The notes under the pieces: model-generated
Databases searched by the model: none
Seen by the model: the letters and a program-made list of their open reading frames with translations, nothing else
What the model was told of the DNA's origin: nothing
Program-made: the position numbers and the translations under genes
NCBI GenBank assembly: GCA_029858755.1
Contig: JAOUEK010000014.1
Location: 1 to 12,920, forward strand
Reading direction: 5' to 3'
DNA from: Thermoleophilia bacterium
GTDB taxonomy: Bacteria > Actinomycetota > Thermoleophilia > Gaiellales > Gaiellaceae
DNA: 12,920 bases
Shown: one piece after another, positions 8,195 to 12,920 of the stretch
Position numbering within the stretch: position 1 is the first letter of the stretch
Layout: each line of letters opens with the position of its first letter

Positions 8195-8212
8195 GGGGGG
8201 CCACCGCCCCCC
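8195..8212 (-). terminator. G6/C6 hairpin after the zinc-ribbon gene, possible terminator
   Basis: GGGGGG (8195-8200) can pair with CCCCCC (8207-8212) around a 6-nt loop. On the minus strand it begins 7 nt after the TAA of the zinc-ribbon gene (8222-8220). It is followed by TGCCACGTTT rather than a clean T-run, so it may only attenuate read-through into addB. Confidence 0.35.
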
Positions 8213-8219
8213 CGCGAGG

Positions 8220-8414
8220 TTACGCCAGGGACTTCGGCTTGCGGCCGCGTCGCGCCACCGCGTTTCCGGGCATCGAGCCGGCGCACGCGTCGCAGAGATC
8301 GGCCTGCTTCGACCCGCGGCGTGCGTCCGTGAACGTGACGCGCATCACCGCACCCTTTCCCTCATCGACTTCTGCACTGCATTTGTCGCATACCAAGATC
8401 GTCTTTCTGGCCAC
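8220..8414 (-). CDS. Small zinc-ribbon protein with AT-hook-like basic tail
   Basis: This 64-residue protein has two CxxC knuckles, C9-x2-C12 and C41-x2-C44, spaced to bind one zinc ion. The tail ARRGRKPK (54-61) resembles the Arg-Gly-Arg core of an AT-hook, which binds the minor groove. Between the knuckles is a beta-type segment, AVMRVTFTDARRGSK. The GTG start at 8414 is supported by AGGAG 7 nt upstream (8426-8422); the same frame runs far upstream but only as antisense to the dehydrogenase gene. I do not recognise a characterised family. A nucleoid-associated or transcription-modulating role is inferred from the knuckles and tail alone. It lies 85 bp upstream of addB in the same direction and is divergent from the icd-like gene. 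Confidence 0.8.
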   Translation of the reverse strand: MARKTILVCDKCSAEVDEGKGAVMRVTFTDARRGSKQADLCDACAGSMPGNAVARRGRKPKSLA

Positions 8415-8421
8415 GCTTCCG

Positions 8422-8426
8422 CTCCT
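8422..8426 (-). promoter_or_regulatory. Ribosome binding site of the zinc-ribbon gene
   Basis: AGGAG on the minus strand stands 7 nt before the GTG at 8414 and decides the start of this short gene. Confidence 0.75.
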
Positions 8427-8450
8427 GTCTCGGGCTATTCGGATGAATGA

Positions 8451-8479
8451 AGCGTAGATAGTCGTCGGTGCCCGCACAA
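8451..8479 (-). promoter_or_regulatory. Weak candidate promoter for the zinc-ribbon gene
   Basis: On the minus strand TTGTGC (8479-8474) is followed after 17 nt by TACGCT (8456-8451), a TANNNT-type -10 box. The -35 matches only half the consensus, so the call rests mainly on spacing and on its position ~37 nt before the GTG. Confidence 0.25.
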
Positions 8480-8491
8480 GTGGGAATTCGT

Positions 8492-8521
8492 GGTCAATTT
8501 CGCGTACGGATCGAATTGACC
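8492..8521. promoter_or_regulatory. Perfect 8-bp inverted repeat in a divergent promoter region, candidate operator
   Basis: GGTCAATT (8492-8499) and AATTGACC (8514-8521) are exact reverse complements with a 14-bp centre. The arms are AT-richer than anything nearby. The element lies between the zinc-ribbon gene (minus) and the icd-like gene (plus), ending 30 bp before the TACAAT box of the latter. Each arm contains TTGACC, which looks like a -35 hexamer, but no -10 box stands at 16-18 bp from either, so an operator is more likely than paired -35 boxes. Confidence 0.5.
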
Positions 8522-8551
8522 GGTGCGGATCGTGGTCGTCCCCGGTGGCTC

Positions 8552-8557
8552 TACAAT
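8552..8557 (+). promoter_or_regulatory. -10 box (TACAAT) of the icd-like gene, probably leaderless
   Basis: TACAAT matches the -10 consensus at five of six positions and fits the actinobacterial TANNNT pattern. Only 7 nt separate it from the ATG at 8565, so transcription should begin at or next to the start codon. No Shine-Dalgarno precedes the ATG. No good -35 is present at 17 bp. Confidence 0.55.
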
Positions 8558-8564
8558 CCCGCGG

Positions 8565-9644
8565 ATGGACACGCGGACGATCGTCGTGCTCGAGGGCGAC
8601 CAGACGGGCCAGGAGCTCCTGGAGGAGGCCGTTCGCGTGCTGCAACCCGACGTGATCGGCGTCGAGCTGGAGCTGCCGCGGTTCGACGTCTCCCTCGAGA
8701 GCCGACGGGCCACGCGGAACGGCGTCGTGCACGAGGCTGCGGCGGCGATCCGCGAGCACGGGCTCGGCCTGAAGGCCGCGACCGTGACACCGGAGGAGCG
8801 TGGCGACGTGGGCTCGCCGAACCGGATCCTGCGCGAGGAGATCCGCGGCAAGGTGATCGTGCGCACGGGGCGGCGAATCCCCGGCGTGGTGCCGCTCGGC
8901 GGCGTCCACTCGCCGATCTCGGTCGTGCGCATGGCGGTCGGCGACGCGTACGGCGCGAAGGAGTGGCGCGAGGGAGAGGGCGACGACGAGGTCGCGTTCC
9001 GCACGGAGCGCATCGAGCGCCACATCTGCCGATCGGTCGCCGAGTTCGCCTTCCGTCAGGCGGAGCGCACCGGCGCCAAGGTGTTCGGCGGCCCCAAGTA
9101 CACGGTCAGCCCCGTCTACGAGGGGATGCTGAAGGAGGAGATGGACGCGGCCGCGGCGCGCCATCCCGACGTCCCCTACGAGCCGCAGCTGATCGACGCC
9201 ACGTTCGCCCTGCTCGTGTCGTCGTCGGGCGCCCCCATGGTGATCCCCGCCCTGAACCGCGACGGCGACATCCTCTCCGACCTCGTGCTGCCGCTGTTCG
9301 GCTCGATCGCAGGCTCGGAATCGCTGCTCGTCGCCTTCGGCGACCACGACGACGACACGCCGTCGGCGTTGATGGCCGAGGCCGCCCACGGCACCGCGCC
9401 ATCGCTCGAGGGCAAGGACGTGGCCAACCCGATGGCGATGATCCTCGCCGCCTCCGCCCTGCTCGCCCACGTCGACGACGAGCGGTGCCAGGCGGCCGGG
9501 CGCGCGATCCGCGAGGCGAGCCTGGAGGCGGTCGCCGAGGGCGTTCGCACCGCCGACCTCGGCGGCCACTGCGGGACGTCGGCGTACACGGACGAGGTGA
9601 TCCGCCGCACCCGCACGAAGCTCGAGATCTGGTCCTCGCTCTGA
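8565..9644 (+). CDS. Isocitrate/isopropylmalate-type beta-decarboxylating dehydrogenase
   Basis: This 359-residue protein oxidises a 2-hydroxy diacid with loss of CO2, using NAD(P)+. Family marks are LEGDQTGQEL (9-18), the metal-binding NRDGDILSDL (231-240) with D235 and D239, and HGTAPSLEGKDVANPMAMIL (275-294). K178 in GGPKYT lines up with the catalytic lysine. The two residues after HGTAP are S-L, neither the K-Y pair of NADP-specific E. coli Icd nor the D-I of NAD-specific LeuB, so cofactor use is open. Substrate (isocitrate, 3-isopropylmalate or homoisocitrate) is not decided by sequence or neighbours. The ATG at 8565 fits the usual N-terminus; an upstream GTG at 8523 would add 14 residues and read through the -10 box. 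It ends facing the HD-GYP gene. Confidence 0.88.
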   Translation: MDTRTIVVLEGDQTGQELLEEAVRVLQPDVIGVELELPRFDVSLESRRATRNGVVHEAAAAIREHGLGLKAATVTPEERGDVGSPNRILREEIRGKVIVRTGRRIPGVVPLGGVHSPISVVRMAVGDAYGAKEWREGEGDDEVAFRTERIERHICRSVAEFAFRQAERTGAKVFGGPKYTVSPVYEGMLKEEMDAAAARHPDVPYEPQLIDATFALLVSSSGAPMVIPALNRDGDILSDLVLPLFGSIAGSESLLVAFGDHDDDTPSALMAEAAHGTAPSLEGKDVANPMAMILAASALLAHVDDERCQAAGRAIREASLEAVAEGVRTADLGGHCGTSAYTDEVIRRTRTKLEIWSSL

Positions 9645-9657
9645 GCCGAGCAGGGCG

Positions 9658-9700
9658 GGGCGCCGCGTCGCGGCCTGTCGCTCAGGGCGACGCGGCGCCC
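9658..9700. terminator. 14-bp perfect inverted repeat, bidirectional terminator between convergent genes
   Basis: GGGCGCCGCGTCGC (9658-9671) pairs exactly with GCGACGCGGCGCCC (9687-9700) around a 15-nt loop. It starts 13 bp after the icd-like stop. The right arm encodes the last residues of the HD-GYP protein and its TGA (9684-9682) lies in the loop. No T-run follows on either strand, which is common in high-GC actinobacteria. Confidence 0.7.
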
Positions 9701-10269
9701 GCGACGACGACGTCCCCGACCTCGCCGGTGACGAGCGCGTCGAGGAACGCCGACGCGACCTCCGGGTCGAACTGCGTGCCCGCGCACTGCTCCACCTCCG
9801 CCGCAGCGTCCTTCGCCGAGAGCGCGTCGCGGTAGGGTCGCGGCGAGGTCATCGCGTCGAACGCGTCGGCTACCGCGAGCACCCGGCCCTCGATCGGGAT
9901 CGCGCGGCCGGCCCGCCGGGTCGGGTAGCCGTGGCCGTCCCAGCGCTCGTGATGGAAGAGAACGTAGGGGAGCGCGCCGGCGAAAGAGCGCACGGTGGAG
10001 ATCAGCCACGCCCCTTCGACGGGGTGAGCCTCGATCTCCGCGCGCTCCGCACGATCGAGCGGGCCGGGCTTCGCCAGCACGTCCGCGCGGACGCTGAGCT
10101 TGCCGACGTCGTGCAGCGCAGCGCCCAGCGGGATGCCCTCGAGCTCGCGCTCCTCCCAGCAGAGGCGGCGCGCGATCGCGTCCGCGTACCCCGCGACGCG
10201 GCGGGCATGGGCCTCGAGCGTCGGGTCACACACCCCCATCGCAGCCGCGAATGCCTCGAGCTGGAGCAC
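9682..10269 (-). CDS. Stand-alone HD-GYP domain phosphodiesterase
   Basis: This 195-residue protein consists almost only of an HD-GYP domain, the metal-dependent class that hydrolyses cyclic dinucleotides, chiefly c-di-GMP. Visible motifs are H21 (EAHARRV), HD (53-54) with K57 in LHDVGKL, H82 (AHPVEG), HHERWDGHGYP (106-116) carrying the diagnostic GYP, VADAFDAMTSPRPYR (133-147) and QFDPEV (166-171). No receiver, GAF or membrane domain is attached. The GTG at 10269 is preferred: the open frame upstream runs antisense into pntAA and becomes Arg-rich, unlike a real protein. An ATG at 10239 is the alternative start. The ribosome site is poor (GGGA 11 nt upstream). It is divergent from pntAA, with 53 bp between the starts. 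A signalling sensor may be supplied in trans. Confidence 0.85.
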   Translation of the reverse strand: MLQLEAFAAAMGVCDPTLEAHARRVAGYADAIARRLCWEERELEGIPLGAALHDVGKLSVRADVLAKPGPLDRAERAEIEAHPVEGAWLISTVRSFAGALPYVLFHHERWDGHGYPTRRAGRAIPIEGRVLAVADAFDAMTSPRPYRDALSAKDAAAEVEQCAGTQFDPEVASAFLDALVTGEVGDVVVAGAASP

Positions 10270-10308
10270 GAGTCGAAGGTTCCCGCCGCGTGCCCGGATC
10301 CCTTCCCG

Positions 10309-10314
10309 TACATT
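10309..10314 (+). promoter_or_regulatory. -10 box (TACATT) of the pnt operon, probably leaderless
   Basis: TACATT fits TANNNT and lies 8 nt before the ATG at 10323, nearly the same geometry as the icd-like gene. No Shine-Dalgarno or -35 box is seen. A 5-bp inverted repeat, ACTCG (10318-10322) and CGAGT (10326-10330), flanks the ATG. Confidence 0.5.
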
Positions 10315-10322
10315 CGTACTCG

Positions 10323-11417
10323 ATGCGAGTCGCCGTGCCTCTCGAATCCGGTGTGGGCGAGCACCGTGTCGCCCTGACCCCCGACGTCGCGCGCCGTCTC
10401 GGCGCGGGCGGCTTCGAGCTCGTGGTCGAGCGCGGGGCCGGAACGCGCGCCGGCTTCCTCGACGAGGCGTACGCCGATGCCGGCGCTGCGATCGTCGACG
10501 CCAGCGCGCTGCACGAGGGCGCCGCAGCCACCGTCCGCGTCGCACCGCCGAGCGCCGACGAGGTGACGCGGCTCACGCCGGGCTCGGTGCTGGTGGGCTT
10601 CCTCGCGCCGCTGAGCGGTCCCGAGCGCCTCGAGCACCTGCGCGCCCACGGCGTCGTCGCCTTCGCCATGGAGTCCATCCCCAGGATCACGCGGGCGCAG
10701 TCGATGGACGCGCTCTCCTCGCAGGCGACGGTCGCCGGCTACAAGGCGGTGCTCCTCGCCGCCGACCGCTCGCCGAAGATGTTCCCGCTGCTGATGACGG
10801 CCGCGGGCACCGTCGCCCCCGCGCGGGTGCTGGTGCTCGGCGCCGGCGTCGCCGGCTTGCAGGCGATCGCCACCGCCCGGCGACTCGGAGCCGTCGTCTC
10901 CGCGTTCGACGTCCGCCCCGTCGTCCGGGAGCAGGTGGAGTCGCTCGGCGCCGCGTTCCTCGACCTCGGTGTCGTGGGCGAGGAGACCGAGGGCGGGTAC
11001 GCGAAGGAGCTGACCCCCGAGCAGCAGGCCGAGCAGCAGCGCGCCCTCGAGCAGCGGATCCCCGACTTCGACGTCGTCGTCACCACCGCGCTCGTGCCCG
11101 GCCGTCCGGCACCGCGCTTGATCCCCGGCAGCGCCGTGGAGCGCATGAGCCCCGGCTCGGTGATCGTCGACCTCGCCGCGGAGACGGGTGGCAACTGCGA
11201 GCTCACCGTCCCGGGGGAAGAGACGACCGCTCACGACGTGACGATCGTGGGCCTCACGAACCTGCCGTCGCTGATGGCCTCCGACGCGAGCCGCCTGTAC
11301 GCGCGCAACGTCCAGGCCGTGCTCGAGCACCTTGCCCCCGGCGGCGAGCTGACGCTCGACTGGGAGGACGAGATCACGGCCGGGGCCTGCGTGTCCCGCG
11401 GAGAGGAGACCGGATGA
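10323..11417 (+). CDS. pntAA: NAD(P) transhydrogenase alpha-1 subunit (NAD-binding domain I)
   Basis: This 364-residue soluble subunit binds NAD(H) and passes hydride to NADP bound on domain III. RAQSMDALSSQ (124-134) is the conserved RQD loop of domain I. GAGVAG (173-178) followed by FDVRP (195-199) is the Rossmann NAD site, with D196 placed to hold the adenosine ribose. The length matches the separate alpha-1 subunit of split transhydrogenases such as that of Rhodospirillum rubrum, not the fused E. coli PntA. The related alanine dehydrogenases are excluded by the RQD loop and the following pnt genes. The ATG at 10323 fits the family N-terminus MRVAVPLE; GTG/ATG codons further upstream would extend past the -10 box. 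The stop overlaps pntAB as ATGA. Confidence 0.94.
   Translation: MRVAVPLESGVGEHRVALTPDVARRLGAGGFELVVERGAGTRAGFLDEAYADAGAAIVDASALHEGAAATVRVAPPSADEVTRLTPGSVLVGFLAPLSGPERLEHLRAHGVVAFAMESIPRITRAQSMDALSSQATVAGYKAVLLAADRSPKMFPLLMTAAGTVAPARVLVLGAGVAGLQAIATARRLGAVVSAFDVRPVVREQVESLGAAFLDLGVVGEETEGGYAKELTPEQQAEQQRALEQRIPDFDVVVTTALVPGRPAPRLIPGSAVERMSPGSVIVDLAAETGGNCELTVPGEETTAHDVTIVGLTNLPSLMASDASRLYARNVQAVLEHLAPGGELTLDWEDEITAGACVSRGEETG
11403..11408 (+). promoter_or_regulatory. Ribosome binding site of pntAB
   Basis: GAGGAG stands 5 nt before the ATG at 11414, inside the end of pntAA. It supports re-initiation at the ATGA overlap. Confidence 0.75.
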
Positions 11418-11725
11418 GCGACGTCTCGCTGATCATCGAGGTCACGATCCTCGTGCTCGCGGCCTTCCTCGGCTTCGAGGTGATCTCCAAGGTCCCCGCC
11501 ATGCTGCACACGCCGCTGATGTCCGGCTCGAACTTCATCCACGGCATCGTCGTCGTCGGCGCGATCGTCGTGCTCGGCAACGCCGACGACACCTTCACCA
11601 AGGTGATCGGCCTCGTCGCGATCGTGCTCGGGACGGCCAACGTGGTCGGTGGCTGGTTCGTCACCGACCGCATGCTGGAGATGTTCAAGCGACGTCCCGA
11701 GCCGAAGAAGGAGCAGGCCGAGTGA
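11414..11725 (+). CDS. pntAB: NAD(P) transhydrogenase alpha-2 subunit (membrane)
   Basis: This 103-residue protein supplies the first part of the proton-conducting membrane domain II. Three hydrophobic segments are visible: about 6-24 (LIIEVTILVLAAFLGFEV), 43-55 and 65-85. The HTPLMSGSNFIHGIVVVGA stretch (32-50) between the first two is the conserved hallmark of the family. It ends in a short charged cytoplasmic tail rich in Lys/Glu/Pro. Its start overlaps the pntAA stop (ATGA) and its stop overlaps the pntB start (GTGA), so the three genes are translationally coupled. Confidence 0.93.
   Translation: MSDVSLIIEVTILVLAAFLGFEVISKVPAMLHTPLMSGSNFIHGIVVVGAIVVLGNADDTFTKVIGLVAIVLGTANVVGGWFVTDRMLEMFKRRPEPKKEQAE
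11708..11713 (+). promoter_or_regulatory. Ribosome binding site of pntB
   Basis: AAGGAG ends 8 nt before the GTG at 11722, inside the end of pntAB. It supports that start over the many later GTG and ATG codons. Confidence 0.7.
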
Positions 11726-12920
11726 TCTCGGATCCCGACGTCCTCGGCGTCCTCTACCTGGTCGCGATCGTCTGCTTCGTCCTCGCGCTCCGCTTCCTCT
11801 CCTCGCCCCGCCACGCGCGCAAGGGGAACTGGATCGGCGGCGTGGGCATGCTGATCGCGATCGGCACCACCCTCGCCCTGGACGGCATCGGCAACTGGGC
11901 GCTGATCATCGTCGGCGGGCTGATCGGGACGGTGGTCGGGGTGGTCGGCGCCCGCACCGTGAAGATGACGGCGATGCCGCAGATGGTGGCCCTGTTCAAC
12001 GGGGTCGGCGGTGGCGCCGCGGCGCTGATCGCGCTTGCGGAGTTCCACCGCGACGTCGATCTCGGCTTCGAGTCGAGTGCGATCGTCTCGATCGTCCTCT
12101 CCGCCCTGATCGGGTCGGTGTCGTTCGCCGGATCGATGGTCGCGTTCGCGAAGCTCCAGGAGCTGGTGAGCGGGCGGCCGATCACCTTCCCGGGCCAGAA
12201 CGTGGTCAACTCCCTGATCATCCTCGGCGCCGCCGGCCTCGGCATCGCGCTCGTCGCCGGCCTCGAGCAGCAGTGGGCGCTCGTCGCGCTGATCGTGCTC
12301 GCGCTCCTCTTCGGCGTGATGTTCGTGCTGCCGATCGGCGGCGCGGACATGCCAGTCGTGATCTCGCTGCTGAACGCGTTCACGGGCCTCGCCGCATCCG
12401 CCACGGGCTTCGTCCTCCACAGCACCGTGCTCATCGTCTCCGGCATGCTCGTCGGCGCCGCTGGCACGCTGCTCACGCTGCTGATGGCCAAGGCCATGAA
12501 CCGCTCGATCGCGAACGTGCTCTTCGGCGCGTTCGGCCAGGTGCAGGCCGGAGTCGGCCAGACACGAGCGGACGATGGGCGCACCGTGCGCTCGACGACG
12601 CCCGAGGACGTCGCAGTCCAGCTCTCCTTCGCCCGCAAGGTCGTGGTCGTCCCCGGGTACGGCCTGGCGGTCGCGCAGGCGCAGCACGACGTCCGACAGC
12701 TCGCGGAGCTGCTGGAGGAGAAGGGCGTGGAGGTGCTGTACGCGATCCACCCGGTCGCCGGGCGCATGCCGGGGCACATGAACGTGCTGCTCGCCGAGGC
12801 GAACGTCCCGTACACCGCGCTCAAGGAGATGGACGAGGTCAACCCCGAGTTCCCGCAGACCGACGTGGCGCTCGTGATCGGCGCGAACGACGTCGTCAAC
12901 CCGGCGGCGCGCAGCGACAC
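11722..12920 (+). CDS. pntB: NAD(P) transhydrogenase beta subunit, 3'-truncated by the window
   Basis: The frame starts at GTG (GTGA overlap with pntAB) and is open to the last base: 399 codons plus two bases of a Thr codon, against about 460 residues in the family. Residues ~8-260 are a series of hydrophobic helices forming domain II. The soluble NADP-binding domain III follows, with GYGLAVAQAQ (312-321), HPVAGRMPGHMNVLLAEA (343-360) and GANDVVNPAA (387-396). The enzyme couples proton movement to hydride transfer from NADH to NADP+, making NADPH. In KMTAMPQMVALFN (81-93), N93 sits where E. coli PntB has the studied His91, which I take as the variant of split-subunit enzymes. The missing ~65 residues hold the end of domain III. 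Nothing suggests it is broken. Confidence 0.95.
   Translation, partial: MISDPDVLGVLYLVAIVCFVLALRFLSSPRHARKGNWIGGVGMLIAIGTTLALDGIGNWALIIVGGLIGTVVGVVGARTVKMTAMPQMVALFNGVGGGAAALIALAEFHRDVDLGFESSAIVSIVLSALIGSVSFAGSMVAFAKLQELVSGRPITFPGQNVVNSLIILGAAGLGIALVAGLEQQWALVALIVLALLFGVMFVLPIGGADMPVVISLLNAFTGLAASATGFVLHSTVLIVSGMLVGAAGTLLTLLMAKAMNRSIANVLFGAFGQVQAGVGQTRADDGRTVRSTTPEDVAVQLSFARKVVVVPGYGLAVAQAQHDVRQLAELLEEKGVEVLYAIHPVAGRMPGHMNVLLAEANVPYTALKEMDEVNPEFPQTDVALVIGANDVVNPAARSD

Noticed and set aside
8516..8521. TTGACC as a -35 box for the icd-like gene
   Set aside because: The TACAAT box is 30 bp away, far beyond the 16-18 bp needed. The hexamer is better explained as one arm of the inverted repeat.
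8415..9569. Long upstream extension of the zinc-ribbon frame
   Set aside because: It is antisense to the dehydrogenase and crosses the promoter region. The AGGAG 7 nt before the GTG at 8414 marks the true start.
10002..11330. 442-codon minus-strand open frame across pntAA
   Set aside because: It is antisense to a clear pntAA gene, rich in Arg/His/Gly/Asp, and enters the HD-GYP region in a different frame.
11374..12777. 467-codon minus-strand open frame across pntAB and pntB
   Set aside because: The plus strand holds coupled pntAB and pntB with ribosome sites and conserved motifs; the antisense product is a low-complexity Asp/Arg/Glu string.
1..12920. Mobile elements, CRISPR arrays, tRNA or rRNA genes, defence island
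   Set aside because: No transposase, integrase, spaced direct repeats, tRNA-like cloverleaf or rRNA-like stretch was seen by eye. Helicase-nuclease genes here fit core AddAB recombination, not a defence system.

Overview
The window is GC-rich and almost fully coding. It looks like ordinary chromosome from a high-GC actinobacterium. Family resemblance, frequent GTG starts, TANNNT-type -10 boxes set next to start codons, and split three-gene pnt transhydrogenase genes would fit the class Thermoleophilia (Gaiella/Solirubrobacter-like), but that placement is inference from memory of such proteins, not from a search. I see no phage, insertion sequence, CRISPR array, rRNA or tRNA.

Left block (1-8414). 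The plus strand opens with the last 138 codons of a multi-spanning membrane glycosyltransferase (1-417). It faces a minus-strand DNA-repair block across tandem hairpins (420-457). In transcription order the block reads: a 64-residue zinc-ribbon protein with an AT-hook-like tail (8414-8220); an AddB-type nuclease/inactivated-helicase subunit (8134-5228); an AddA-type UvrD helicase-nuclease (5231-1851); a YfcE-like metallophosphoesterase (1846-1142); and endonuclease III (1152-472). From addB onward the genes overlap or sit 4 nt apart, so they are very probably one operon for double-strand-break end processing and base-excision repair. The 85-bp gap ahead of addB holds two hairpins, one a perfect 9-bp inverted repeat in the leader.

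Right block (8415-12920). A divergent intergenic region carries a perfect 8-bp inverted repeat (8492-8521) and a -10 box (TACAAT) 7 nt ahead of an isocitrate/isopropylmalate-type dehydrogenase (8565-9644). That gene converges on a minimal HD-GYP phosphodiesterase (10269-9682) across a strong 14-bp terminator-like inverted repeat. Divergent from the HD-GYP gene is a translationally coupled operon for the proton-translocating NAD(P) transhydrogenase, pntAA-pntAB-pntB (10323-12920). It also has a TANNNT box 8 nt before its first ATG, and its last gene runs off the window end.

I did not find a clearly new multi-gene system. The points most worth a second look are the paired iron-sulfur-type cysteine sets in both AddA and AddB, the degenerate Walker A of AddB, the hairpin in the addB leader, the zinc-ribbon/AT-hook protein just upstream, the probable leaderless promoters, and the divergent active-site region of the icd-like enzyme.
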